NCBI GenBank assembly: GCA_019828595.1
Contig: JAHQRK010000005.1
Coordinates: 2,852,001 to 2,916,000, forward strand
DNA: 64,000 bases
Direction: 5' to 3'
Source: Aphanomyces cochlioides
Taxonomy: Eukaryota; Oomycota; Saprolegniomycetes; Saprolegniales; Verrucalvaceae
Part shown: in pieces, positions 10,730-22,460 of the stretch
How positions within the stretch are numbered: position 1 is the stretch's first letter
Layout: each line of letters opens with the position of its first letter
Notes under the pieces: generated by a model
The model's input: only the letters and a program-made list of their open reading frames with translations
Told to the model about the DNA's origin: nothing
Databases searched by the model: none
Program-made: the position numbers and the translations under genes

Positions 10730-10857
10730 GCTTTAAGAGTACTTGTCATGTAACGCTATTGAATGGCTGGAACAAGAGCTCAAGAGGTCGAGACGTAATT
10801 GGGCTGGAGCAAACCTCTCGATGGACATTTGACATGAGCAATTCTGTAGGGGTGCAG

Positions 10858-10922
10858 GGGTTTTAGAGATGGGTGGTTTTAGCAGTGGGGGTTTTAGAGA
10901 TGGGTGGTTTTAGCAGTGGGGG
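10858..10922 (+). repeat. G-rich tandem repeat, two 31-bp units
   Basis: The unit GTTTTAGAGATGGGTGGTTT followed by TAGCAGTGGGG is present twice in tandem, preceded by a partial GGGG. It lies 50-110 bp upstream of the chaperonin-like gene. Several runs of three to five G on one strand could form a quadruplex; that is inference. Confidence 0.7.
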
Positions 10923-10968
10923 TTGATGGGGTTATATGTTTTGACATTCCAAGGTCGAAAGATCGCAA

Positions 10969-12735
10969 ATGAATTGCTGGAGGATTGACCGGCCGTCGCT
11001 CCTTCCGGTGCTTGAAGCTGTGACTGCGCCAGCCTTGACGTTGCTGGGACCACTACGTAGCCGCAAGCAGATTGTAGGTGAGAGCCACAGCATGGAGAAT
11101 GACGCTATTGTGAGTTCTAAGATGCTGAAGACAACGCTCGCTTCACATCCAAGATTGGTGCCATCATGAACAGCATCCAGAGCGAGCATCCAGTCTTTGC
11201 AATCGTGCATAAGATTCTCGAGCAACACTTGGCTCTTTATGGAACGGTGCGCACTCCTTTTTCAATCTTTGACGTGAAGGTTTCGTGTAGGGAGGCACGA
11301 TTCTGACAACTTTGATTCATGTGCTCGCCAAAGAAGCGATTGACTTACAGCACATACCATCGTAGGTGACTCTTTGGGATTTCTGTTAATGAGTCTGGTA
11401 TAGCTATGCGGTAGTCGATGGATTTGCAAAGGCGGCTGCGTATTGCATGGACACTCTCGACAAGATGCTAATCAATGTACAAGAGTGGATGAAGGAGGTG
11501 GCACGAAAGGTCCCGTCGTCGTCTCCTTTTGAGCTGCTTGGTCCAGCTCTCTCTTCAACGTACAATACAATGCCATTCGAGAGATCATACCTTTCCTCTA
11601 GACAAGCCGATCAACGAGCTGGGATGTCCACGGCTTTACAAATCGCAGAAACAATCAATGGATTCAATTTGCAGTGGCGCAGTCGTGTCCACTTCATCCT
11701 ACTCATGGGAGTCGCATCGTCATGCTCAATCTACCCTGGACTAATCCTTCCCCTTCGTGAAGATGACGACGTTTTCGAATCCTTGCTTCCAATCAACAGT
11801 AACGAGCCACGAGCTGTGCAACGTCTTGCCCTTGTTCAAGACGACGTAAACTTTTCCCCTGAGACTGTCAATGCACTTTGTCATGTCGACCTGCTCGTGT
11901 CCAGCGGCACAATATGCCTGCAGACTGTTGACTGGTGCCGTAGCCACCGTGTCTTTTGTCTGACGACTTCCCTCAGGAGCCTCATTGCGGTCGGTACTAT
12001 TCACTCTCCTAGTTGATTAGCTCGTAGGTCTCAGCCATGTGCGCAACTCCAGTGAGCGAAACCATCATGGAATGCACCGTCACAGTGACAACGACGACGA
12101 TATCAAGCCTATCACTCCATGGGCAACCTTTTGCTTGGATTTCCTGTGCGGATCAGCCGAACAATCACGTGAGTGTAGTCGTGTCGGGCGAGACGTCGTC
12201 GTTGGTGTCAGATGCTCAAGCCATGGTGGAAACCTCGCTCTCTCGACTAGCTCATGCAATCTATGACAATGCCATGCTGCCAGGCGGTGGTGCGGCATTT
12301 ATGGCCTGTGCAGCTTCAATTCATCTTGCATTTGACAAAGATGACAGTGATGTAGCCGTTGCAGCGCTTGCATTTGGACACGCTCTTCACGAATGGTGCC
12401 TTCATTTGGTTCTCAACGGCGATGAGATGCCTTTCTTGGAAGCCAAGACACACCTTGCCAAGATCCAAAATGCATATCTTGATGGTTTCCAAGAATCGCC
12501 ACGTTTCCTCCAGACGACCCACTTCGGAAGATCGCTGACACCTCTCTGGCATCAAAACAACGTCAAGTTTGATGGTTTTAAAAGCACCAAAGCAGCACTC
12601 ACTGCTGCTACTCGGGTGGTTTGCTTGGTGGTTCACACCAGCCATGCCTTGGTGAATCGACCTATTCCAACAAAGACAGCGAGTGAGGAGAAGAAAACAT
12701 CTACCACTCCATTACATGTTCCAAAATATGCCTAA
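10969..12735 (+). CDS. divergent group II chaperonin-like protein (MKKS/BBS-type)
   Basis: At least four short introns join exons into a CCT-like protein of ~510 residues. Suggested introns are about 11074-11117 (GTGAGA..TAAG), 11248-11290, 11365-11403 (GTAGGT..ATAG) and 12012-12050. The chaperonin pattern is visible in LLGPLRSRKQIV near the start, GGTILTTLIHVLAKEA replacing the GDGTT ATP motif, YAVVDGFAKAAAYCMDTLD, VVVSGETSSLVSDAQAMVE in the apical/intermediate part, LPGGGAAFMACAAS (the VPGGG motif) and a C-terminal ALTAATRVVCLVVHTSHA. The nucleotide-binding motif is degraded, as in the Bardet-Biedl proteins BBS6/MKKS, BBS10 and BBS12, which help assemble the BBSome at the basal body. Assignment to one of these three is not possible by eye. 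The first exon is the least certain; translation may begin further upstream. Confidence 0.65.
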
Positions 12736-13003
12736 GAATCTAACAACTACAACTACGATAGAAAGAATATGCACAAGTGAGAGTCCCTCAGAGATCATTC
12801 TAGTTGTACATCTTCGCGTCTGTCATCAAGCCATATTGCTACGGCTGTCAGATCGCCCGACGCTATGATATCATCAATGGGACTCTCAACACTACACTCA
12901 ATAGACCATGAGCTCCTTGCTTGTTCCACCACGCGAGACCTACAAGACACCACCGTCAGTCGAATCATTCCCAGGTATATTTAATCTATTCACACATCCT
13001 CGT
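12736..13003. other. short intergenic gap between convergent genes
   Basis: The 3' regions of the chaperonin-like gene and fibrillarin meet here. ORFs crossing the gap on the plus strand run into the antisense of fibrillarin and are rejected. No further feature is seen. Confidence 0.4.
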
Positions 13004-13954
13004 TTACTTGTCCTTCTTGGGCGCGGCACGGTAGCTGCCTACCACGACGGCGTGGTCACGTTCATATGGTTCCAATGTGAGTTGTTCCGCGGGTTTGAAT
13101 TGGTCCTGTTGGAGCTTCTTCACTTCACGAGCAAAGACAGCTTCGGCAGGGGCAGTCGAGTCAATGCAACTAGCCTTGATGGACACGACAAAGTGACCAC
13201 CGTTCTTGAGGAAATAGCTGGCGTTCAAAGCGACAATACGAGCTTGATCAGGTTGGGCAACATCAGCAAAGATCGTGTCAACCATAGGGACCAACATGCG
13301 GTACTTGAGAGGGTGGCGAGCATCTTCAATGATGGGGATAACGTTCGTGCGCGACTTGGCCATGTTGATCAAGTCACGGCCCGAGCGGTGGGAGAATTCA
13401 ACGGCGTAGACAGCACCGGTGGGGCCAACAATGTCGGAAACGTGGGAGACGGTCGTACCAGAAGCACCACCAATGTAGAGCACCTTGGCACCAGGGCCCA
13501 TCCAAATGTTGTCGACACCACCCAAAATAGCAGCAGCCAACTTGGAACGGAAAGGGTTCCACACGCGGTATTCGACCTTTTCGGTGCCTTCGCCAGAGGC
13601 CGCTGGGACATCGACGGAAATGCGCTTTTCGCCATAGACGGACTTGCCAGGGGTCGAGTTCAAGGTAACCAAAGCATCTTCCTTGCCGCGGGCAATAAAT
13701 ACACCTTCATGACGATGGGGTTCGACCAAGACCTTGTTGCCACCGGCCATACCGCCACGTCCGCCGCCACGGCCACCGCGACCGCCACGACCACCACGGC
13801 CGCCACGGCCGCCGCGGCCACCATCACCGCGTCCACCGCCACGACCACCGCCGCGACCGCCAAAGGCAGCACCACCACCGCGGCCACCGCCTCGGCCACC
13901 ACCACGTCCGCCGCCACGGCCACCGCCACGTCCAAAGCCACCTCGACCAGACAT
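13004..13954 (-). CDS. FBL: fibrillarin, box C/D snoRNP 2'-O-methyltransferase
   Basis: Single-exon gene of 316 residues starting [12 protein letters not shown] at 13954; the in-frame upstream extension lacks fibrillarin features. Residues ~5-85 form the GAR domain of Arg-Gly-Gly repeats, broken by AAFGG and GDGG. The methyltransferase core follows: [21 protein letters not shown], then [16 protein letters not shown], the SAM-binding motif [33 protein letters not shown], and IEDARHP with [11 protein letters not shown]. The C-terminus [13 protein letters not shown] is typical. Fibrillarin methylates ribose 2'-OH groups of pre-rRNA in the nucleolus, guided by box C/D snoRNAs with Nop56/Nop58/Snu13. 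Length matches the family (~300-320). The repetitive GAR region creates long open antisense frames. Confidence 0.97.
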   Translation of the reverse strand: MSGRGGFGRGGGRGGGRGGGRGGGRGGGAAFGGRGGGRGGGRGDGGRGGRGGRGGRGGRGGRGGGRGGMAGGNKVLVEPHRHEGVFIARGKEDALVTLNSTPGKSVYGEKRISVDVPAASGEGTEKVEYRVWNPFRSKLAAAILGGVDNIWMGPGAKVLYIGGASGTTVSHVSDIVGPTGAVYAVEFSHRSGRDLINMAKSRTNVIPIIEDARHPLKYRMLVPMVDTIFADVAQPDQARIVALNASYFLKNGGHFVVSIKASCIDSTAPAEAVFAREVKKLQQDQFKPAEQLTLEPYERDHAVVVGSYRAAPKKDK

Positions 13955-14047
13955 AGTTTGCAAGGAAAGATTAAAAATGGACCTAAGATTGGGTTGGTGG
14001 TTCAAAGAGCATTGGCTGGCAACCACTGCGACCTGAAAATGAATTTC

Positions 14048-14088
14048 ATTGGCTGAAATCTCTGTAAATGGCTTCTGATTGGCTGAAA
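14048..14088 (-). promoter_or_regulatory. paired inverted CCAAT-type boxes upstream of fibrillarin
   Basis: ATTGGCTGAAA occurs at 14048-14058 and again at 14078-14088, about 94 and 124 bp upstream of the fibrillarin start. On the gene's coding strand these read TTTCAGCCAAT. Similar GATTGG/CCAATC motifs precede CDC45 and NSF and occur between other genes in this window. A role as NF-Y-type promoter element is inferred. Confidence 0.45.
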
Positions 14089-14099
14089 CCAAAGCAGAC

Positions 14100-15090
14100 T
14101 TAATGAAGTGAACTTGTTAAAGTGCGCATGCGATCTTGAACCGTTGTCAGAGGACGAGCTGGTTCAAAGTGTCTCTCGATAGAGAGCATGCTTCAAAAGA
14201 CGACTAATGCTACGATGACCACGGGATAAGTAGGCGTGGAGCGAGTCTATTTGGAAGGAATACCATGAGAGCATTAATGTGCCACGCCTGGTATATGTGC
14301 ATGTGGCTCCTTGAAGTGGTTGAAGTATTGTTGCTGGATGGAAATGTGGAGACAAATGTTTGAATCGACATTAATGACAAGATGAATGTGCTAGCATTAG
14401 AGAGATAGCTTGGTGGTGTATTGAGCTAACGGGAAAGAGTTAAATGTGCTAGCTATGGAATTCTGTTGCTGTTTGATCTTTGGGATCGGAGATGACTAAT
14501 ATGTATTGTCAATGCTGGATGGAGGTTTAGATTCAATAGCCGTTGACGCACAACAGTACCGCAGTTGGCCACTGCAATACAACAATAAAAAACCGAAAAG
14601 TCGAGGAGTACCAATAAAGACCGCAACGAGACCACAGGGGAGAAAAGCTTTGTGGAGACGAGAGAGGGAATCAAGAAGTTGTAAAAGGGCCGAATGCAAT
14701 AGCTTCAGGACGAGGCATCGGGTAAAAGTAGACTCGCCGACTACGATATCGAAAGCCAAGAGCGTTTTAACGGATAGGGCTGCAATGATACTCCCAGTAG
14801 TCTCGGCTTGAATCTTGCAGATTGTTGATCTCGACACCATGGACAGTTCACACCATAGATGTAAGGAGATTGCCAAGTTGTTGAGCAATATGAGCGCCGC
14901 TTAATGAAATAGTACTATGTGCTCTCGACGAATGAATGGGATGATACAGTACCTGTACCTACGGCTGGGCTTGGAAGATCCCTTAATGAAGTTTGCTACT
15001 GTAGTGCCTAGAGGGCTAGCGATGGTCTCTACCATGTCGTGCAATTTACATAAAGCGGAGTATTGATTAATGATACAAGCTCCAATCTAT
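14100..15090. other. intergenic region, no supported gene
   Basis: ORFs up to 130 codons exist on both strands (14496-14888 minus; 14506-14811 plus) but they overlap each other, have no family motif and no splice-consistent extension. An unannotated non-coding RNA, for example a snoRNA near fibrillarin, cannot be excluded, but I see no clear C/D or H/ACA pair. Confidence 0.35.
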
Positions 15091-15096
15091 CTCTGT

Positions 15097-15653
15097 CTAG
15101 AGGTCGCCTGGGATGACGTTTGTGACGCGCAAGACGGTGACTTCTCGACGGTATCCGTTCCATCGACGGTAGTTCTTTCTGCGCTTCTTCTTGAAGATAT
15201 CAATCTTCTTGTCCAACGTTTGTTCTTCGACACGAGCTTGGACGATGGCACCGTTAATGAAAGGACGGCCAACAATCGTTTGGTTTGGGGAACCGATCAA
15301 GAGCACTTCATCGATATCCATGATAGTACCGACCTTAGCGTCAATAATTTTTTCAGCAATCACAACATCGCCCTAGACACAAAAAACGCTGAATATTCCA
15401 CTAAGATACACGGCAATCTTACTTGAGTCACTTTGAATTGTGTCGCGCCCAACTTGATGACAGCAAAGACATCGCCAGCTTCAACAGAAGCGCTCAAGGT
15501 GGCATCGTTCACAGGGTGACGGACAATCGAAAAGCCAGCCGACTTGACAGAGTTAGGGGCAACTTCAGCATCCACCGTAGTGCTAAACGTGCGGAAAAGG
15601 CTAGGACGAGCCGCAGACAGACAGCGGCTACCGAGGGCACGGAACAACGCCAT
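15097..15653 (-). CDS. MRPL21: mitochondrial ribosomal protein bL21
   Basis: Two exons: 15423-15653 and 15097-15372, separated by a 50-bp intron (GTAAGA..CTAG, 15373-15422). Joining gives KVTQ then GDVVIAEKIIDAKVG, the normal L21 core. The start at 15653 begins MALFRALGSRCLSAARP, an Arg/Ser/Ala-rich amphipathic mitochondrial targeting sequence; the extra upstream codons do not look like one. The C-terminus has the hallmark FKKKRRKNYRRWNGYRR and ends VTNVIPGDL. About 168 residues. bL21 is a component of the mitochondrial large ribosomal subunit. It converges on nothing; a Tc1/mariner element lies 230 bp upstream. Confidence 0.93.
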
Positions 15654-15880
15654 GGGAATCACGGGCAACACAACCAATGGTTCGACTGGGTTGGCATTTC
15701 CCATCCACACCAATCACAGGTCATCTTATCGGGCGGATCGGTTTGGCCAAACCGCAGAAAAATTGATATCTAAATAATGTGCTACTTTTAAATAGTGTAA
15801 ATATTGGAAAAAATTGCATTTTTTAAAAATAAATGCAAATTTTTAAAAATAGATTTTGATACTCATAGGCATTTTAAATA

Positions 15881-17622
15881 CTACTCTGGAATTTTATATA
15901 GGGAACAGTCAACTGTCCCAGTGGAAAAAAATATAAGGAATTGTTTACGTTAAAGTTCAATGCTCTCAAATAGAAGTTCCATCTCGTACTCTTGTACCTG
16001 ATGAACACAAGACGCAACAAGACCTCTACTGATCGGTAGTGATACAGGTAGCTGACCAACTCGACGTTGCTTAGCTTTACCTGTATGGGGCATTTTATAA
16101 TTGTTGTAGCCCCCCACTTCCAAGACCGAAATCATGACGCTTTGTAGCGTCAAGAAGACATTCTCCAGTGTTTTTATGTCTATTTCTAAAAAAGCGTCAT
16201 TCACAGCACCGAGCATTTCATCAATGTTCGAGGCTTCTTTCTCGAATTGCAGTGTTTGAATGGCGCGAAAAAAGCCCAGATCGAGAACATTCAGATCTGG
16301 GCTGTTTGGAGGCTGAAAGAGTAGAGAAATGTTGAAACCTATGAATAAATTTCAGAAGTGAATGACAGACAAATCGTACCGTCGAGACTGCAAGCTTGCT
16401 GGAAACTGTCATCGTAAACGTCGTGCGCAGAAGCATTATCATGTTGCAAAATAATTGGCATTTCCTTCATTGAGAGCGGCCACTTGGACCTTATAGCAGG
16501 TAACACCTTATCGATCAAAAACGCGCGATAAACTGACTTCGTGACAGAAATGGATTTCGTCTCAATGGTCCCAGCAGGACGATTTCGGCTTGATCGCGCT
16601 GCAGGTACACCCTCGACAAAAGGCCACATTCCTATTTTGCCGTCAAACCATTCGCCTGTCGCGTCATCAAGGCGTGGTCGCGCCACTGCACACAAGAACA
16701 TGACTTTGGTGCGAAAGTTCTTGTTGTGGGTGAGTCGTGAGGGCTCTTCGTCGTCTTCGGCCAAATAGATCTTCTTGGTTAGCTTGTCGAGCCAGAACCA
16801 TTTTTCGTCAAGATGCACATAGCCATACATCGCATCAAACGCGGACCTCTCATTGTAGTCCACGACGAATGAGAGGCAGTGCTTCATGCGGTGTATTGCT
16901 GTCTGCCTCATGACAATTGGCTTCAAGTTGTTGGCGTGAAGCCGTACCACTATTTCCTTCACCAATTTCCGGACAGTTGTGTGTGAGATGCCAATGCCTT
17001 TGGCGACCGCTCTCAAAGATCGTCGCCGTATGGTAGAGATTGCTCTCAACCGTCCTTTGATGGCTACTCGGTTGACTGGTTTTCGCCCACTCTTGCCACG
17101 CCTCTTGCATTCGACGTTGAGCACCCCCGACGCGAGGGATTCCACTCCTTGTTTCCAAATCCGAGAGACGACTTGTTTGCTGACCTTGTACTGAACAGCA
17201 AAGCGCGCCAAAGCTCCAAATGGCAGTTTCATCTCCACGCTTGACAAAAGCAAGGCACTCATGATGGCGCTGCGCTCTTGACTTGTGAGGTTGCGGCGCT
17301 TCTTTGGTTCAGGTGACAAAAGCGATGCGAGTTCCATTGGGTTTTTAAGTTTGAGTGATGTGAAGTCATTTATGACTTATATAGAAGTTTATATAGTATA
17401 CAAAATTCTACATAAACTGTGTATTGAGTTATATGGATTAAAGTATACGCTTTTTGAATGGCTCCGAAACTTCCATGCGTCATCCTTTTCGACTGTCGTT
17501 TTGCTCGCTGCGTCATCATCTTTCGATTGGTCGATTGGTGCCAAATGCGTGTTGATTGGATGATTTGTTCTAAAGTTATGCACGATTGGCCGAAGAGTTC
17601 CCTATATAAAATTCCAGAGTAG
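15881..17622 (-). mobile_element. intact-looking Tc1/mariner transposon
   Basis: A 1,742-bp element bounded by 25-bp terminal inverted repeats starting CTACTCTGGAATTTTATA (15881 inward, and its complement ending at 17622), with the expected TA target duplication at 15879-15880 and 17623-17624. The TIRs are almost identical, and the transposase inside is uninterrupted once a 41-bp intron is removed. All the parts needed for autonomy appear to be present. It is inserted between bL21 and a small ORF whose ATG is only about 10 bp beyond the right TIR. Confidence 0.93.
15950..17337 (-). CDS. mariner-type DDE transposase with one short intron
   Basis: Exon 1 is 16380-17337 and exon 2 is 15950-16338; the intron 16339-16379 (GTACGA..CATAG) is 41 bp. 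The spliced protein is 448 residues. The N-terminus has a helix-turn-helix (SQERSAIM, then ARFAVQYKVSKQVVSRIWK) and a second HTH (GISHTTVRKLVKE). The catalytic triad is seen as GYVHLDEKWFWL (first Asp), MPIILQHDNASAH (second Asp) and QPPNSPDLNVLDLGFFRAI in exon 2 (third Asp). The short intron falls between the second and third catalytic Asp, so an unspliced transcript would lack the third. The enzyme binds the TIRs and moves the element into TA sites. I see no stop or frame break. Confidence 0.92.
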
Positions 17623-17632
17623 TAAAGTCCAG

Positions 17633-18349
17633 ATGTTACCCAAGATGCTTGCCATCCTTGGTACCGTAAATCTCCACGCTAGCGATGAAGTACAACAACA
17701 CGCGAACGGATTATCGTAGAAATGAAATTACTCGTGTGAAGAAAGGGCGTGGCTGGCAGCACAGATCCGTCTTTGGAATGAGATTCGAATTTCCAATGTC
17801 CAGACTCTTCATTGATGGCCAATCGATAATAATAAAATATATGTTCGACGCGGTAATTCAGGGTGCGCTCGTGTGGGAGCAAAGCTCGTGTGGGAGCAAA
17901 TGGATCATTTGGATCATTTTAAAAAATGATCCATTTGCTCCCACACGAGCGCACCCTGAATTACCGCGTCGAACATATATTGCGATAGACTCCTCTCGGT
18001 CCATTTCGTGCGGGGGACAGGTGTTGGCGTTTCACTCGTCGATATTGAGGTCGATGCTTCAAGACCTTCTTGTCAAAATGAACCAATCGGAGGTGAAATC
18101 AGCTTCGAATATCGCCAAGTTTACAAATTTCAAGTCAAAGCTTGCATCGAATTGAGTGGCTTTGAACCGTTCGTCATTTTCACCCAGTCAGTGACAAGCC
18201 GTTGGAAAAAGACGCCTTTTTTGAAGATTCAATCCGTTGAAAGGGATCAGCCAGCGACGTTTTATACGACACCACTCAGTCTTCACACGCCCGAAATGTC
18301 CCCTCACCTGCTTTTTCAAGCTACAAGGAGTTCAAACAATGAAACCTAG
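17633..18349 (+). pseudogene. unrecognised reading frame interrupted by a foldback insertion
   Basis: An ATG at 17633 opens a short frame beginning MLPKMLAILGTVNLHAS, which resembles a secretion signal. Further on, 18008-18349 has a coding-like frame (GTGVGVSLVDIEVDASR; later FEPFVIFTQSVTSRWKKTP) with no family I can name. Between them sits a ~144-bp hairpin (17837-17980) that breaks the sequence, and the mariner element ends about 10 bp before the ATG. I think this was a small, possibly secreted protein damaged by insertions, but splicing could rescue parts of it. Confidence 0.3.
17837..17980. repeat. 144-bp foldback hairpin
   Basis: The outer ~48 bp on each side are perfect reverse complements (ATATATGTTCGACGCGGTAA at 17837 onward and its complement ending at 17980). 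Inside, the left arm has small tandem duplications (GCTCGTGTGGGAGCAAA twice, TGGATCATT twice) that the right arm lacks. Tandem duplication in one arm suggests replication slippage at the hairpin. Confidence 0.85.
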
Positions 18350-18654
18350 CAAGCTCTGCGTACTAAGCAAGCTGTGAATGGTATCTACGATGCTGTAGAG
18401 GCGTTGGTAAAACTGCGTCACACAGCTGGTTACCAGCGCATCGTTCTTTGGCCTTCATCGATGCGATCACTAGGAAATGGAAATCCCATCGGCGTTGATG
18501 CATGATCGCCACAGGCTATTGGTTGCTGCTGTGGAGATGCTTGGAGAGCGCAATCGTGGCTCGTTGCCAACCAGAGTGCGGAGTTAGCATGCCAGGGAGG
18601 ACGTTCAGAGTAGTAAGTTGCATTGAAAAAGTTAAACGTCATATTGCGTTTTAA

Positions 18655-20178
<1,524 letters not shown>

Positions 20179-20199
20179 AGACGTAATATCATGATGTGT

Positions 20200-20908
20200 C
20201 TCTCGTTTCCTCCATTTGTGTCTTCAAACATGCATGTGATTGCAGCGCAGTTCTCAGTTAATTTTGCAATATTCTATCAGATGGTTTCCGACAGATTCAT
20301 ATTAGTTGAATGTGGTATAATGTTGAATCTTGCCAGGTTTATTTAAATATCTTGGCTAAAGTATGAAACTAAAATGCTTTTGAATTGGTGATAAGTTTAG
20401 ATGATAATGAGAAGCTTTATTTGGTGGGACATTTGAAGCTGTGCATCCAAACACACAGGTTGATATCTCATGAAGTCGAAGAGACCTCGTCGAAGGAATG
20501 CAACATACTTGTTGCAATGACGTAGTGACCAGAGCCGTGCTGAATTAAACGTAATTGTTTGCAGGCCACTCTGATGCCGCTTTTCGATCATCAGCAATCC
20601 ACTTGAGGTGGTGCATACTAGCGACAAACTCGATGGGTAGGTAGACTGATCCTGCTATGCTGTAAATGCATGCGATCCCCGAACATTCAAGAATTTCAGC
20701 CATTTCAGCGAAAGAGTATGCATCGGTGCCTGACGTGATGCAGCGCAGTCATGTCTTGTGCAGAAACAACGAAGCTTTCTTCGAGTTATGTGTCCGTAGA
20801 ACGTGGTCAACTAGGTTGACAATTGCTCTGGAATCCAGCGAAACGTATTGGGTTATCGTGGCATATCAACATGCTTCATGCAATGCAGTTGTTATCTCCG
20901 CAGTGATA
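20200..20908. other. intergenic region with only weak coding hints
   Basis: On the minus strand around 20545-20640 a short frame reads LPIEFVASMHHLKWIADD and ends at a stop, which looks protein-like, but no upstream exons can be joined to it. Other ORFs are short and contradictory. I read this as a decayed gene tail at best. Confidence 0.25.
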
Positions 20909-21337
20909 TTGTGTGTTCTACTCAAATTTTCCTCCGGCGATTGGTTGAATCAATCGCCGGCGAATCGCCAGACCTCTGAAATATAATGCAAATATCAATT
21001 TTAGAAGGTTATTTTGACTCTTTGTTGAAGTCGTGATCGGGACGGTACACGAAATCGATGAAGCATTGTCGCTGCGCTGGCGAGGCCAGTGACCTCTCCG
21101 CTCAACGTGAAGAGCGCTGAGTAATGTGGAATGCTCTACGAGATGAGGTCGCCATGCGAAGTCATTCAGAGTCATAGAGATTATTTGCCACCCCCAGCAT
21201 TTTTTCACACAAGCTTAGGTCAGTTTTCAGCCAATCAATTGAAAGTAAAATTATTTTTAGCCAATCATATTGTCCGGACGATTTCCAGGCGATTGGAAAT
21301 ATCGCCTGAAATTGGCAAATTTGGACGGACATCACAA
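20909..21337 (+). mobile_element. TA-flanked MITE, copy 1 (429 bp)
   Basis: Flanked by TA on both sides (20907-20908 and 21338-21339) with ends TTGTG..CACAA. The sequence is ~80% similar over its whole length to 56582-57000: shared blocks include TTTCCTCCGGCGATTGGTTG near the left end, CAATTTTAGAAGGTTATTTT, CGCTGCGCTGGCGAGGCCAG and GATTTCCAGGCGATTGGAAA near the right end. Non-coding. The TA duplication suggests mobilisation by a Tc1/mariner-type transposase. Confidence 0.85.
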
Positions 21338-21552
21338 TAGAAGGATCGACAATCGAGGGGGTCAATGGTATGGCCTTGTAGCTTGAAACTTTGGAAATGT
21401 TGGCCAGTCATGAAATAAAATCATCGATCGTTAACCCTTAAAGAGAAATGTAGCGATGCTACGTTCCATGCAGTGCGTTGTTGAGCTGTCCATGACCTCG
21501 TCATGTTTCCGCTGAGTCAAAAGTAAGAGAAATTTGAATGAATCATCGCGTC

Positions 21553-22051
21553 CTATTTCAACTTGACTTGCGAAAGGATGACAAGACTTGTGACTAAGAG
21601 TGCGATCGCAACGTACAGCGTGCATAGCTACGAGGGCTTTTCAGCAGTCGAATCGGATGAAAGTAACCTTTGCACGCAGCTTGTTGATTGCAGCTGCCTT
21701 GTTTGCTTCTCGTTCGACTTCTGATGTCGCTCGCGTCACATTCTACGACGACTCCTTTGCCACAGATTAATTCGACGAGTTTACCCGTCCAATGTCGTCA
21801 ATCATGTTGTTTTGCGACTGCACCTCGGTGTGAATGCCACTTGCCACGTTTCTCGAGTGTTGTGCGCCAGCCAAGATGTCATCAAGCGCATCTTCCTACA
21901 AGCACTAGCATTAAGTACTTGGTGACAGTCCCAGAGAGTTGACATGTTGCTGTCGCTGTTGCTCTTGAATTGTCAATGCTACATGCCTTGGTGTTTCAGC
22001 AGCTTCGTACGACGCTCCAGTCTCTAATCTCGGTTGGTACCCGCGTTCCAT
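21553..22051 (-). CDS. Q-SNARE-like membrane protein, tandem copy 1
   Basis: A small multi-exon gene. Exons, in order: from ATG 22051 (MERGYQPRLETG, then TPRHVALTIQEQQRQQH) to about 21960; about 21890-21785 (EDALDDILAGAQHSRNVA, TEVQSQNNMIDDIG); about 21730-21668 (NVTRATSEVEREANKAAAIN); and a tail exon ending at 21553 (LCTLYVAIALLVTSLVILSQ). The heptad region with a central Gln (VQSQNNMID) followed by a single C-terminal membrane span is the t-SNARE plan, closest to short Qc/Qb-type SNAREs. SNAREs drive fusion of transport vesicles. It is a tandem paralogue of the gene at 22461-22965 with the same exon plan. The tail is shorter than usual and the start is uncertain; upstream exons may be missing. 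Confidence 0.65.
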
Positions 22052-22460
22052 TGGGAGAACAATTTGAAATGTCTTCCACAATTCTTGTCGCGTGGTCTTG
22101 CAGCTCACGGGACGAGCTATTGCTATTGGTGCATGAGGGACGAACACCCACAATCTCAGCTTGGTATGCACACACTCTGGATGACTCGTTGCGCTTGGAA
22201 GGAAGGAAGAGTTCAAAGCATAAGATCGCACTCCCCTGCGTCGCCCACGGGATTCTGCTGCATAAAGTTTCCATCCAAATGTGCATTAGAGATGATTTGT
22301 GCACCAGAAGCTGGTTGCTACCATGCAACACTGTCATGTAGATTGGTGACGAGAACTCTGAGCCGGGAGAAATGCCCTTCCTGCCACGTTGGTCCAAGTC
22401 CATTCAATCGAAATGGATCCAATCTTATGTTAAAATTAGAGATCCTCGTTGAGGAGACTT

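Noticed and set aside
12908..14056. 382-codon plus-strand frame over fibrillarin with Thr/Ala repeats
   Set aside because: Antisense shadow of the Gly/Arg-rich GAR repeat and the methyltransferase domain.
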